From NCBI GenBank assembly GCA_033675265.1, contig JAUJYZ010000648.1, positions 287,001-351,000 of the forward strand: 64,000 bases of DNA, given 5' to 3'. Below the pieces are notes generated by a model. The model saw nothing but the letters and a program-made list of their open reading frames with translations, was not told the origin of the DNA and did not search any database. This stretch comes from Actinostola sp. cb2023. Its lineage: Eukaryota > Cnidaria > Anthozoa > Actiniaria > Actinostolidae. Position 1 is the first letter of the stretch. Every line of letters starts with the position of its first letter. A program made the translations under genes and the position numbers. Positions 21,001-27,953 of this stretch are shown one piece after another.

Positions 21001-23102
21001 ATTATGTGTATAAGGACCTGGGATAATACCAGGATCCTGGCACCCACATGTCTTGTCATAGTGAAATTAGTTATTCCTTTTGCTTGAAAATAGTTGTCTC
21101 GCAACATTGTATTGTAGTGAGGTAACCTTGACATTTCGACTGCAAACTGCTAGGCGATGGTGTAGACTGGCCGTTACTTCATAGGTGTCATCTGATCATC
21201 TTGTGGAGTCACTCTTGTTCTGTGGCTTCTTCTCATCCCATGATTCGTCCGCATTCCTCATTTCTTCTGATGGCTGGAAACCAAGCTTCTGTGATTTCTA
21301 TCTGCTATCTCTGTTGAAGTTATTTCCGATGGAGGAAATACAGGAACCATTGGCCAATAATAGGACTAGAAACGGCCACAGAACATCCATTCAGATAGAT
21401 GTCACCTATACATGTATATGAAGTGAGACAGACCAGGCTACGTCATTGCCTGATGAAAACTATGTACATGTATAAGGTGTTTACCAGTGCAGAAGATTTG
21501 ATCTCACTAAGTGGAGGTGTAATATTGTAATGTGTCAACAGGTATGGTCTAGAGTGCATGTTTAGATACTACAGTTACGGTCTTGAAAAGAAGTTTCGAC
21601 CTGAAGTGTTCAACGACTTCCAGACAGAGACCATACGAGATCATGATCAGGGTAAGGATTTCATAAAATACGTCATAGTGTTTATGTTTGATTATTATTG
21701 TTGTTGATGATGACGGTGGTGGTGGTGGTGGTGTGGTGGTGTTAGAGTCGTTTTCGAAGGAGTGGGAAAGTTAACGGTACCGTGCCGTGTCGTATTGAAA
21801 GAGTTTGATTGGGTGAAATGCATCTGCGCGCTTTTTGATTGGTTCAGAAAGGAAGCCATTTGAGTGTCACGGTACCGTGGGTTTCCCACTCGTAAGAAAA
21901 TGACTATAATGTTATTGGTGGTGGTAGTGTTGATGTTTTTTTATGGTGGTGTTTTGGTTGTTGGAGATGATGTTTTCTTTCTTTTGCTGAAACGTTTTTT
22001 TTTCTTAATCTAACTTTGGTTTCATCACAGGAAATCTCTATGGACTTGAAAAATTCTGGGCATTCTTGAAATATTACAAGGTATTCTACAGTGTACAAAT
22101 ACCATTCAAATAAGGTTCTAGCCAACTTCGTCTATTAGTGTTACCTGACCAAAACTCTTATCTGCGTATTTACAGGGTAAACAAAAGTTCGATATCCAGC
22201 CAGAACTCCAGAAGAGATTAGACAAGTACAAAATAATCGACGATTTCCGAAAAGACGTAAGTAGGTTACCCGTTTCCCCCTATTCTATCTGTTCTATTTG
22301 TAACGTGTTTTGCTGTATTTGTTTGTTTGTTGGACAGCCCATGAATCAGTTCCCTGTAGACCCTTATCACCACCATCACAAGCCAAAGAAAGACCACCAC
22401 AAAGAAGCCAAGGATACTCATCCTACTGATGAATCCTCTAAAGACTTGGCGGAACATCATGACAACGAGAAGAGTGGTCAAACGGACGATGCCGCCAAGA
22501 ATGAGTCTACGAAGGAGAGCGCTCATGATAAATCAAATAAGGCCCATCATGAAAAACCAAGCAGGAGCCATCACGAGAAGTCTGATAAGGGACATCATGA
22601 CAAGGCCCATCCCGATAAGGGACATGACAAGGGACATCCCGACAAGTCTGATAAGGGACATGACAAGGCCCATCCCGATAAGGGACATGACAAGGGACAT
22701 CATGACAAGTCTGATAAGGGACATCATGACAAGGCCAATCCTGATAAGGGACATCATGACAAGGGACTTCACGACAAGGCCCATTCTGACAAATCACATA
22801 AGGCCCACCACGAAAAAGCGGACAAGGCACACGACAAAAAAGATACAGCCGCCCATCATGACAAATCCAATGCGGGATCAAAAACGGAAGCTGCTAAACC
22901 TTCCAAGGAACTATCCAAAACTGAGCCATCTCACAGACCAAAATCTGATAGCAAGACCAAACAAGAGCCAGTAAGTAAACCTAAGGCCAAGTCTGAGTCT
23001 ACGAGCAGTTCTAAAGAAAGTGCAACTGTAACAAAATCTTCGACTACAAAATCGACATCATCCAAGGAGAGTGCCGTTAGTGAGGAGGAAAACACTAACT
23101 GA
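3778..23102 (+). CDS. LARP1: LARP1, La-related protein 1 (whole coding span, 23 exons)
   Basis: Orthologue of animal LARP1, a cytoplasmic RNA-binding protein that represses and stabilises 5'TOP mRNAs downstream of mTORC1. Seen here: joining 23 exons gives one open frame of 1255 codons, close to vertebrate LARP1. In order: NPWT box (about residue 75), WPTPGE box (about 115), KWVPL box (about 166), RG-rich patch (230-247), Pro-Gln repeat (282-330), La motif with YIKKQIEYYFS (about 357-446), PAM2-like YNQPGFEP (452-459), EELDF acidic box, DM15 region (about 790-990) and a His/Lys/Asp repeat tail (1005-1160). The start at 3778 is the first ATG after an in-frame stop (3736-3738). All introns are GT-AG except intron 11, which uses a GC donor. 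It converges on KIDINS220. Untranslated ends are not resolved. The C-terminal repeat tail is not a feature I know from vertebrate LARP1. Confidence 0.97.
4115..4173 (+). CDS. LARP1: LARP1 exon 2: basic linker
   Basis: Small 59-nt exon between cacag and gtacgt. It completes an Ala codon and gives EPEQPSVVAPKTNSKRKPK. The frame returns to phase 0. Short basic linker, comparable to the Lys-rich stretch before WPTPGE in other LARP1 proteins. Confidence 0.9.
4259..4333 (+). CDS. LARP1: LARP1 exon 3: WPTPGE box
   Basis: 25 codons, GSEFNDITNWPTPGELA followed by TSGPKEAK. The WPTPGE signature is one of the strongest identifiers of LARP1 outside the La motif. Acceptor accag, donor gtaaga, phase 0 at both ends. 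Confidence 0.95.
4454..4544 (+). CDS. LARP1: LARP1 exon 4: Lys/Glu/Pro linker
   Basis: 91 nt encoding PPAPKKENTENEQKP and IEEPRKDDKGTPKKK, a charged low-complexity linker. Acceptor caatag, donor gtagca; one base of a split codon is carried over the 3.7-kb intron that follows. Confidence 0.88.
6110..7553. repeat. Dispersed GTTGCGGACATTACA motif array in LARP1 intron 4
   Basis: A 15-bp word and close variants occur eight times: forward at 6110, 6290, 6479 and 6502; reverse-complement at 7346 and 7360; and as a head-to-head near-palindrome at 7526-7553. Such a long word should occur by chance far less than once in 1.4 kb. Confidence 0.85.
6776..6948. repeat. 57-bp tandem repeat, three copies
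   Basis: Unit begins CTATTGGCCAATGACATACA and ends GTTCAGACTGTGTTTT; three nearly identical tandem copies within LARP1 intron 4. Each includes a CCAAT word and its inverse. Confidence 0.9.
8247..8510 (+). CDS. LARP1: LARP1 exon 5: KWVPL box and RG-rich patch
   Basis: Starts GQSGPRQKWVPLNLD, matching the conserved KWVPL box, and ends with an arginine-glycine patch (SRGGRGNRGSGRGRGRGG), a common RNA-binding and arginine-methylation feature. Acceptor tctaag, donor gtaaga, phase 1 at both ends. Confidence 0.94.
8767..8910. mobile_element. MITE with GGCCCTGTTTACATGAGAG ends
   Basis: Terminal inverted repeats AGGCCCTGTTTACATGAGAG at 8767-8786 and 8891-8910, with an inner TAACCCTAGCA/TGCTAGGGTTA pairing. 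Non-autonomous, 144 bp, in LARP1 intron 5. Confidence 0.8.
8950..9084 (+). mobile_element. Retroposon 3' end with (TTA)n tail
   Basis: GGCGCAATATAAGTTAATAA followed by TTTTA and about ten ATT units. The same core with a (TTA)n tail is found on the minus strand at about 32620-32700. Typical of a LINE- or SINE-derived 3' terminus; the body is not recognisable. Confidence 0.5.
9214..9559 (+). CDS. LARP1: LARP1 exon 6: Gln/Tyr tract, Pro-Gln repeat, start of La motif
   Basis: Encodes residues 250-364. A Gln/Tyr-rich segment is followed by about 24 Pro-Gln dipeptides (9310-9453), then YGVTYFFNAQSS, equivalent to the ITYYFDN stretch before the vertebrate La motif, then VLEYIKKQI, the first La-motif helix. 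The exon is open only in this frame once phase from exon 5 is respected. The antisense and other-frame Gly/Ala or Leu-rich ORFs here are shadows of the repeat. Confidence 0.93.
9310..9453 (+). repeat. LARP1: Coding minisatellite: Pro-Gln tract in LARP1
   Basis: About 24 six-base units CCNCAG encoding Pro-Gln, with two in-frame Asn-Gln interruptions, inside exon 6 just before the La motif. Confidence 0.93.
9675..9729 (+). CDS. LARP1: LARP1 exon 7: La motif core
   Basis: 55 nt encoding EYYFSEENLRKDFFLRKQ, the diagnostic La-motif segment that lines the RNA 3'-end pocket. Acceptor tcctag, donor gtactg; closes in phase 0. Confidence 0.97.
9848..9937 (+). CDS. LARP1: LARP1 exon 8: La motif, wing region
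   Basis: 30 codons, MDDDGFIPIPLIASFYRV followed by QALTNNPSQIME, collinear with vertebrate [22 protein letters not shown]. Phase 0 at both ends. Confidence 0.97.
10019..10194. mobile_element. MITE, TAGACCCTT ends
   Basis: About 60-bp inverted ends: AATCCCACAATGCATGAT near 10035 pairs with ATCATGCATTGTGGGATT near 10163, and TTGACGTCA with TGACGTCAA. In LARP1 intron 8, flanked by TA. Confidence 0.8.
10297..10528. mobile_element. MITE, Tc1/mariner-like ends (CAGTGCGACTACACG)
   Basis: Terminal repeats begin CAGTGYGACTACACRARCCA and continue into CCAAGGCCACCCAAACAAATT-type sequence; flanked by TA on both sides, which with the CAGT start suggests a Tc1/mariner-mobilised MITE. LARP1 intron 8. Confidence 0.75.
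10782..10881 (+). CDS. LARP1: LARP1 exon 9: end of La motif
   Basis: Encodes AMKGSEIVDMIDGKLRKRDN and PKMWPLPPNSPLT; the WPLPP motif marks the end of the LARP1 La motif. Acceptor ttacag, donor gtattg, phase 1 at the end. Confidence 0.96.
11185..11232 (+). CDS. LARP1: LARP1 exon 10: 48-nt exon with PAM2-like motif
   Basis: Sixteen codons, VKNSSAYNQPGFEPMA. YNQPGFEP aligns with the vertebrate LARP1 PAM2-like motif (LNCPEFVP) that binds the MLLE domain of poly(A)-binding protein: N-x-P-x-F-x-P is kept. Both ends are phase 1, so skipping would preserve frame. Confidence 0.9.
11473..12085. mobile_element. DNA transposon with RecQ-like helicase relic (family 1)
   Basis: Inverted ends of about 66 bp beginning TAGCCTGCGTTACATCCGAA and extending to the AGCGACTGATATCA block (left end 11473, right end 12085). 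Inside, near 11700-11810, a broken frame reads as Asn-Gln-Glu followed by a helicase-type P-loop, MGYGKSLVFQ, where RecQ relatives have PTGYGKSLIFQ; a stop follows shortly. Flanks CCTTCTAC and CATTCTAC differ at one base. Lies in LARP1 intron 10. Confidence 0.75.
12747..12944 (+). CDS. LARP1: LARP1 exon 11: linker ending at a GC donor
   Basis: Encodes DLYDPAMNFIMPQGGVEV and an acidic, proline-containing linker. The donor is gcaagt after GAAG. Using the nearest GT (gtggaa, four bases on) would hit a stop early in exon 12, so frame forces the GC donor. Confidence 0.9.
12968..13139. mobile_element. MITE of the TAGAGTCGTTTTCG family (divergent copy)
   Basis: Ends GTTTTCATATGAGTGGGAA and CCCACTCATACGAAAACGAC; contains ATTGGNT/CCAAT words. 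LARP1 intron 11. Confidence 0.8.
13206..13642. mobile_element. MITE, CAGTAAAAACCCGCGAGTAA ends, abutting LARP1 exon 12
   Basis: Inverted ends CAGTAAAAACCCGCGAGTAA (13206) and its complement ending 13642, both flanked by TA; internal repeats of AACAGGTTCTTA. Tc1/mariner-type by end and TA duplication. Its right end supplies the T-rich tract five bases before the exon 12 acceptor. Confidence 0.85.
13648..13825 (+). CDS. LARP1: LARP1 exon 12: WKEVKRKK and acidic EELDF box
   Basis: Encodes VVNEVKKPGDDDWKEVKRKK, then TDQEELDFQFDEELE, matching vertebrate WIEVKKRPR and EELDFLFDEEME. The acceptor (ctgtatag) lies directly beside the terminus of a MITE. Ends in phase 2 within a Trp codon. Confidence 0.93.
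14131..14411. mobile_element. Tc1-like MITE, CAGTCATTTGCAAAAATTCT ends, copy 1
   Basis: Inverted ends CAGTCATTTGCAAAAATTCT then GGCCGC and a TATCAATATATC run, flanked by TA. A second copy lies at 19405-19662 in opposite orientation. LARP1 intron 12. Confidence 0.88.
14739..14910 (+). CDS. LARP1: LARP1 exon 13: VTQTP and INDGLFYYEQ block
   Basis: Encodes an Asp-rich run followed by IHKIMIVTQTPPPKKHDRTG and LTHELSAVINDGLFYYEQ, a block almost identical to vertebrate LARP1 (ILIVTQTP, VINDGLFYYEQ). Donor gtattg, phase 0. The next intron is 3.35 kb and full of nested transposons. Confidence 0.96.
15709..17901. mobile_element. Helicase-bearing DNA transposon (outer, 15718-17892) with 9-bp target duplication
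   Basis: Ends TAGCCTGCGTAGC at 15718 and GCTACGCAGGCTA ending 17892, followed inward by G-rich (left) or C-rich (right) subterminal tracts. Direct repeats CACGACGAC at 15709-15717 and 17893-17901. Interior: an ATG at 15942 (MADEDFEESLRIVLSSLK), then after the nested insertion a RecQ-like N-terminus: Q-motif FDLKEEQ near 17198, P-loop ILPTGYGKSLIFQ near 17260, and in a shifted frame the Walker B-like ALVIDESH near 17568-17591. The helicase is frameshifted and truncated; no transposase core recognised. Fits an internally deleted AcademH-type element. Located in LARP1 intron 13. Confidence 0.82.
15989..17182. mobile_element. Nested helicase-bearing DNA transposon (inner, 15998-17173) with 9-bp target duplication
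   Basis: Ends TAGCCTGCGTAGCTGGCCCT at 15998 and its complement ending 17173; direct repeats GTTTAAAAT at 15989-15997 and 17174-17182. On the minus strand about 16740-16960 shows another broken RecQ-like start: VQQKEAFKSLF (Q-motif) in one frame and ILPTGFGK (P-loop) in the next, so at least one frameshift. It interrupts the helicase relic of the outer element. Confidence 0.82.
18031..18154. repeat. Foldback repeat
   Basis: Arms of about 50 bp: ACTTTTTTTAAGTATTGAGT then GAATGCTTGACCAGGAAG pairs with CTTCCTGGTCAAGCATTC near 18112; A+T-rich loop. Confidence 0.85.
18260..18301 (+). CDS. LARP1: LARP1 exon 14: 42-nt exon
   Basis: Fourteen codons, DLWDDSDDCYLNRK, continuing the conserved YYEQDLW junction. 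Phase 0 at both ends; acceptor ctttag, donor gtacgg. A skippable small exon by phase. Confidence 0.85.
18450..18812 (+). CDS. LARP1: LARP1 exon 15: SRSLPTSVP region
   Basis: 121 codons. Contains IISQDQFLSQ (vertebrate MISREQFDTL) and SRSLPTSVPASP followed by RTPKRK, matching the RSLPTTVPESP/RTPRTP phospho-regulatory stretch of LARP1. Phase 0 at both ends. Confidence 0.95.
19246..19343 (+). CDS. LARP1: LARP1 exon 16: lead-in to DM15
   Basis: Encodes GPHKRKTKYGANPPVESHVG followed by WVMSSKDFPPSRR; NPP-ESHVGWVMDS is the conserved lead-in to DM15. Ends in phase 2. Confidence 0.95.
19405..19662. mobile_element. Tc1-like MITE, CAGTCATTTGCAAAAATTCT ends, copy 2
   Basis: Same ends and interior as 14131-14411 but inverted relative to it; flanked by TA. 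LARP1 intron 16. Confidence 0.88.
20035..20213 (+). CDS. LARP1: LARP1 exon 17: HPSHxLLKENGF, DM15 start
   Basis: A Ser/Thr-rich stretch followed by IPHFEHPSHRLLKENGFQQQ and IYSKFHQKCLK, matching vertebrate FQHPSHELLKENGFTQHVYHKY. Phase 1 at the end. Confidence 0.96.
20713..20800 (+). CDS. LARP1: LARP1 exon 18: DM15 repeat
   Basis: Encodes ERKKLGIGQSQEVNTMFRFW and SFFLRTHFNK, nearly identical to the first DM15 helical hairpin, part of the m7G-cap and TOP-motif binding surface. Confidence 0.97.
20908..20964 (+). CDS. LARP1: LARP1 exon 19: DM15 repeat
   Basis: 57 nt giving KMYEEFKQLALEDAAAGY, the conserved second half of the first DM15 hairpin. Phase 2 in and out, so the exon is symmetrical. 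Confidence 0.95.
21542..21651 (+). CDS. LARP1: LARP1 exon 20: DM15 repeat
   Basis: Encodes RYGLECMFRYYSYGLEKKFR and PEVFNDFQTETIRDHDQ, the RYGLECLFRYYSYGLEKKFR block that contributes most cap-pocket residues in vertebrate LARP1. Acceptor aacag, donor gtaagg. Confidence 0.97.
21743..21906. mobile_element. MITE of the TAGAGTCGTTTTCG family
   Basis: Ends TAGAGTCGTTTTCGAAGGAG and ACTCGTAAGAAAATGACTA; inner GGTACCGTG inverted pair. LARP1 intron 20. Confidence 0.85.
22031..22080 (+). CDS. LARP1: LARP1 exon 21: DM15 repeat
   Basis: 50 nt giving GNLYGLEKFWAFLKYYK, equal to vertebrate QLYGLEKFWAFLKYSKAK. Closes in phase 0. Confidence 0.97.
22176..22256 (+). CDS. LARP1: LARP1 exon 22: end of DM15
   Basis: Encodes GKQKFDIQPELQKRLDKYK and IIDDFRKD, matching LDIDPKLQEYLGKFRRLEDFRVD at the end of DM15. 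Phase 0 at both ends. Confidence 0.95.
22338..23102 (+). CDS. LARP1: LARP1 exon 23: His/Lys/Asp repeat tail and stop
   Basis: Begins PMNQFPVDPYHHHHKPKKDH and then runs through about 20 short units built on HHDK, HPDKGHDKG and SDKGHHDK (22540-22860), followed by a Ser/Lys/Thr-rich tail and a TGA at 23100-23102. Vertebrate LARP1 has only a short divergent tail here. The unit is repeated at DNA level, so it arose by slippage or unequal exchange, yet the frame is kept for 254 codons. ORFs on the other strand over this region are shadows. Confidence 0.93.
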   Translation, partial: PMNQFPVDPYHHHHKPKKDHHKEAKDTHPTDESSKDLAEHHDNEKSGQTDDAAKNESTKESAHDKSNKAHHEKPSRSHHEKSDKGHHDKAHPDKGHDKGHPDKSDKGHDKAHPDKGHDKGHHDKSDKGHHDKANPDKGHHDKGLHDKAHSDKSHKAHHEKADKAHDKKDTAAHHDKSNAGSKTEAAKPSKELSKTEPSHRPKSDSKTKQEPVSKPKAKSESTSSSKESATVTKSSTTKSTSSKESAVSEEENTN

Positions 23103-23848
23103 GTACAGAGACTAACACAAACAAACTAGAAAAAAAAAAGGAATCAATAATCAATTAAATGTCAAATAAGAAGCCAAAGGAGAGCTTTCCAAAAGAATTA
23201 CAAAAATAGACTCTTTCAAGTCGCAGAGCCTTCAATTTGAGTTGTTTGAATTTGTGGACTGAAATCAGGCATTGACAGAAATTGGAATAGACACAGCCTA
23301 TATTGGAATCTTTCATATTGAGACTCGAACCATTTCTAGGAGTTCTCAAACAGGGAAGCACTGAATGATGTTGGCATGCATAGCATGAGGTACTATTATC
23401 TTATTCCCGAGCTATGTCTCCTGGAGTAGACCTATATTACTCCAAAAGGCGGACATATAATGATCACAAATTAGGTTCGTGCCATTCGGCATGACAATGG
23501 CCTTGTACATGGAAACCCAATGATTACAATGGTATATACTCGAGTATTAACACTTGGAGTGGATTCGGCCAATGTAAATGGCTGAAGTTTAACTAACAAT
23601 TGTCATACAACATTTATGCCACACCCTCGTCACGAGGTAGATGGAACCATGACAGATGGACCGAGTCGGATAGAATCATGCTCTCGTCTGTTTCGTACAT
23701 GAGGAAATGCCCAGGATTTGGACACTGTGTGTTCTAAAAGTAATCAAACTGATTGTGGCTTGGGAATGAATTCCTGAAGAATGCATGCAGAGAGAACCCA
23801 TCTCGAACATTCTAGCAGTCACTAGTATGTATGAAGCACCTTCTACTT

Positions 23849-24515
23849 CGACCACCTAGACTGAAATTGCCGCAGATGTCATGGAAGTAGATGGAACCGT
23901 GGAGTCGGACACTACTAGATAGATCGACCACCTATTTGAAATTGCTACAGATGTCATGGAAGTAGATGGAGCCGTGGAGTCAGACACTACTAGATAGATC
24001 GACCACCTAGACTGAAATTGCCGCAGATGTCATGGAAGTAGATGGAGCCGTGGAGTCAGACACTACTAGATAGATCGACCACCTAGACTGAAATTGCCGC
24101 AGATGTCATGGAAATAGTTGTGGTCGTAGTGTCAGACACTACTAGATAGATCGACCACCTATAGACTAAAATTGCCGCAGATGTCATGGAAATAGTTGTG
24201 GTCGTAGTGTCAGACACTACTAGATAGATCAACCACCTAGACTGAAATTGCCGCAGATGTCATGGAAGTAGATGGAGCCGTGGAGTCAGACACTACTAGA
24301 TAGATCGACCACCTAGACCGAAATTGCCGCAGATGTCATGGAAGTAGATGGAGCCGTAGTGTCAGACACTACTAGATAGATCAACCACCTAGACTGAAAT
24401 TGCCGCAGATGTCATGGAAGTAGATGGAGCCGTGGTGTCAGACATTACTAGATAGATCGACCACCTAGACCGAAATTGCCGCAGATGTCATGGAAGTAGA
24501 TGGAGCCGTAGTGCC
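23849..24515. repeat. 76-bp tandem array, about nine copies
   Basis: Unit starts GACCACCTAGACTGAAATTG, continues CCGCAGATGTCATGGAAGTA and ends CACTACTAGATAGATC; period 76-77 bp with point differences among copies. It starts 750 bp after the LARP1 stop and may sit in its 3' UTR. Not open in any frame. Confidence 0.92.
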
Positions 24516-25885
24516 AGTCAGTACTATAAAGCACTTTCTACGTTGCCCCTAGGTTCAGACCGACAACCTGTAGACTGAAGTGGAAGTAGTCGGTTGTGGT
24601 AGTTTCAGTCGCTGATACGAAGCACCGTCCAAACCTGCTGACCAATAAAGTACTTGCAATACTTAAAAGTTGCTGCAGGTGTTACGGACGAGTTTCTCTA
24701 GTTGTCAGTCGCTATTTGGAAACACCATCCAAGCTGATGCAGACAAGTCATCCACCCAGTTAGGAACTGGAAGTGGTCTGGCAAGCATGCATGTTCTTGA
24801 TAATCCCACTCATCACTAGATCAAGTAGTACCCGCTGTATATGTATAGAACCAATAGATATCAATATCACTATGTGTGTTTACACAAACAATATGGATTG
24901 CCGTGTGATTATGGCATTCTCTCATAGTCGCATTTAGAGAATTCACTTATTAATATAAAACATATTTAAGAGGGAGAAAATGATGAAATAGTAATATTTT
25001 TCTAATTTGGGCCGTTGGATATATACGCCCTTTTACTGGTATTCCTTTTTCCCTCGTCTGACAGGACTTGAGTGATGTAAATGTGTATCGGGGTTGTGTT
25101 GTCGTAAATCTGTTGGGTATTCTGTTGTTACTTCGATGGCGAGACCTCTTCACCAGTGCAAATTTCGTTATGACCTCGGTGTAAAAACCTCGCACACGAA
25201 CACTAATCTCTAATCCGGGCATCACTTTATGATGACGTCCTGAACTTCGCTCTAATAACCTACGGACGCCGTCGCGAGACAGGTTGCAAAGGAAGTGTTA
25301 CACGTTGTAACTGAACTCGCGACGCTGCGAGTAGAAGAACAATTGCCTCGTGTAAACGGCTTTTAGAATAAATGTGAAGAGAAAAATCAGTTACGTCAGT
25401 TGAGGATCTTACACCGAGGTATACCCGAAAGTTCTTCCGCGACTGATTGTCTCGACGAGACGATAGGAGCCTGGCTGGGGAAGAGTATAGGGCTGTCATT
25501 GAGGTTTCCTTGACATCACACCTGATTTAAGACCAAATGTTTAATATATCGTCGTTCATTAATTTAAATCTTTACGTAACATTTGCAAGCATTCCTTGAA
25601 TCTTAATAGGATTTTAACTTTAGAAATTTTAGTGCTGGTGTTGTACATAGATACGTTAGTGCTCGTTAGGCATTTTAAATGAATTATTTAGCGTAATCAA
25701 CAATTGTATCGTGTGATGTTTAAGTAAGTACAAAAAAAAAAGAATATAAAAAAAATTGATGTCATTTGACGCAAACCAATGGTTATCCAAGTTTTGTTTT
25801 GTCACAATAAATCTCATTCTCTGCCCTCAAAACAAACACACTCCAAGGAGCGAGTTTTTGACCGTCCACATGGAGACAGCGATGA

Positions 25886-26045
25886 TAGAGTCGTTTTCGT
25901 ATGAGTGGGAAACCTACGGCACGGAGTCACGGTATGGAATCGAAGACATCTATTCAACCAATCACAGCGCGCAAAATCATTGCTCAACCAATCGGAATGC
26001 ATTATAAAGCCGGGTTGGGCGCACTGGGCTGCCACCATACGACTC
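25886..26045. mobile_element. MITE of the TAGAGTCGTTTTCG family, 3'-truncated or diverged
   Basis: Left end TAGAGTCGTTTTCGTATGAG followed by GGAAACCTACGGCACGGAG; CCAATCACAGCGCGC and CCAATCGGAATGC in the middle; right end poorly preserved (CCATACGACTCCC). Confidence 0.75.
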
Positions 26046-26294
26046 CCATTTGATCACGGAGCACATACATACATACATATAGTTTATTTAAACACGGTAA
26101 AATCATCAGTAACATAACAATATAAGTTGATATAAAAATTAAAAATATATGCAGCTCAGATCGAGATATTGTTAGATTTTACTTGTAGGAGGAAAACCGG
26201 AGTACATGGTAGAGTAGCCTTTAAGCTTATGAATGGTGGGAGAGTTGAGTAGATCTTTTTATCCCTTCTTTTTATCATCGGTATCTCCCAGTCA

Positions 26295-26570
26295 TCCTCG
26301 GCAACCCAGGGGTATATTCTGTCGCTCGTTACTCGCTCCCAGAGAAATGCCCCTGGGAACGAAGTCTGTTGGAACTTGTTCCGGAAGTCAAAATTACTCT
26401 CGTTTCTGATTGGTCGACCTAGGTTGGTCGAACAATCAGTATCAAGTATATTCTGGTTTGAATAGGACAGCCGCCATTTTGAATTTTGACTTCCGGAACA
26501 AGTTCCAACAGACTTCGTTCCCAGGGGTATTTCTCTGGGAGCGAGTAACGAGCGACAGAATATACACTTC
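26295..26570. mobile_element. MITE with ACCCAGGGGTATATTC ends, copy 1
   Basis: Long inverted ends: CCCAGGGGTATATTCTGTCG then CGAAGTCTGTTGGAACTTGT and TTCCGGAAGTCAAAATT pair with the complementary string about 26482-26565. A second copy is at 44451-44975. Confidence 0.85.
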
Positions 26571-26585
26571 ATTCTCGAATCCAAT

Positions 26586-26720
26586 TAGAGTCGTTTTCGC
26601 ATGAGTGGGAAAGCATTCTGATTGGTTGAGCAATGATTTTGCACGCTGTGATTGGTTGAATAGAATGTCTTCGTGGCCATACCTCCGTTCCGCAGGCTTC
26701 CCACCCATACGAAAGACTAT
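26586..26720. mobile_element. MITE of the TAGAGTCGTTTTCG family, short copy
   Basis: Ends TAGAGTCGTTTTCGCATGAG and CACCCATACGAAAGACTA; two ATTGGTTGA words inside. Confidence 0.78.
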
Positions 26721-27358
26721 AGAGTCGTGTGAGTGGGAAACTAGGATTTTGAGGTGGGGGGTTCACTCCAGAAGGAAATGTTACGCGCACGGATTTTGTA
26801 TTTAAAAAAAATCGTATTATTGAATTGTTCCTGGGCAGCAAGGGGGGTGCACGGGCACCCAATGAACCCCCCCTCCTAAATCTGCCACAGAACCTACGGC
26901 ACGGAGTTACGGTTACGGTACGGAATCTTAAGATTTACAAAATCTACGACAGCGACGTCAACCGGAAGTGAAGATAACTTCTGTTCGGGATTTTGTACAT
27001 TAGAGATTTAGTCCAAGTCTAAGCCTGTGAGGTTACTTCATTCACAGGGAATACCAACTATATGAAGGTATGAAACTCGGAACGAAGATATCCACACTTC
27101 CGGTTGACCTCGCCGTCGTAGATTTTGTAAATCTTAAGGTCCGCTGTCAGCGCGCAATATCATCGCTCAACCAATCAGAATGCTTGGATACGGCATGGTG
27201 ATGGCGCGATACGGTCACGGTACGGCACGATCTAATCTAAATCTTTAATCTGCAAAGGTTGCCCATCAGTACAGATATAAAATAATACAAATAATAATCA
27301 TAAAAATAATAACAATAATGAATAATTCCCACTCGTGCATACGAAAACGACTCTATTC
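26720..27358. mobile_element. MITE of the TAGAGTCGTTTTCG family, broken by other insertions
   Basis: Fragments TAGAGTCGTGTGAGTGGGAA (26720), CCTACGGCACGGAGTTACGG (26893), the CCAATCAGAATGCTTGG block (27171) and CATACGAAAACGACTCTA (27339) look like one copy split by a TTAA-flanked element and by an A+T-rich piece near 27235-27330. Confidence 0.6.
26928..27137. mobile_element. TTAA-flanked foldback element nested in a MITE
   Basis: TTAA at 26928-26931 and 27134-27137 flank inverted ends GATTTACAAAATCTACGAC, then CGTCAACCGGAAGTG pairing with CACTTCCGGTTGAC near 27090. About 202 bp. The TTAA duplication suggests a piggyBac- or Kolobok-type transposase in trans. Confidence 0.82.
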
Positions 27359-27439
27359 CGATAGATGAGTAGCATACTTGTGCAGCAGGAGCCATTTGTA
27401 AACGTATAGGTGTGACCTCTGGGAAATAGTATTTTCAAG

Positions 27440-27530
27440 GAAGTAAGGGTGATCTAGTGGTGGGTACTCGCGCTGCGGTAGTGCTTCGTTCGATTCGGCT
27501 CTGACCTAACCCTTCACGAGTAGTTTGTTA
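27440..27530 (+). ncRNA. tRNA-like sequence, possible SINE head
   Basis: GGTGATCTAGTGGTGGGTAC resembles a pol III A box and CGTTCGATTCGGC a B box about 40 bases later, ending GGCTCTGACC. The stems do not fold into a convincing complete tRNA. Confidence 0.25.
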
Positions 27531-27953
27531 GTTCGTCTTCTCCCTTTTTTCCAGAGCCAACCTTCATGAAATAGCCGGTATACAAAATCAACACGCCGAG
27601 ACACTGCACAGTTCTCCATATGTATATTCAATAACGTCCACTCAAAACTACTAGGAATCGTGTTATAGCTTACGTACTTATATTAGTATTTAACTCAATG
27701 ATCAATAAGTGAATCCAATTTGATTAAAAATTCTCGATTTTTTTCAAATATATATTATTTGACCTTTCCGATAACTTTTTCCATTTAATGGAAACTAATT
27801 TACAGTCTTATCATTGTTAAAACACTAGTCCTTTCCCTCCTGCTATTTCTTGACCAACTAAGAACCCGATTTACTACTAGCTGTTGTTGCAAACACCCAT
27901 TTCAAAAAGGTCGCCTTTGGAGTATACGACATAAGGAGCAACATTGCGCGCAA

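Noticed and set aside
22429..22974. Ile/Arg/Thr-rich ORF (+) and Cys/Pro-rich ORFs (-) over the LARP1 tail
   Set aside because: Alternative frames of the His/Lys/Asp repeat; only the LARP1 frame continues from exon 22 with correct phase.
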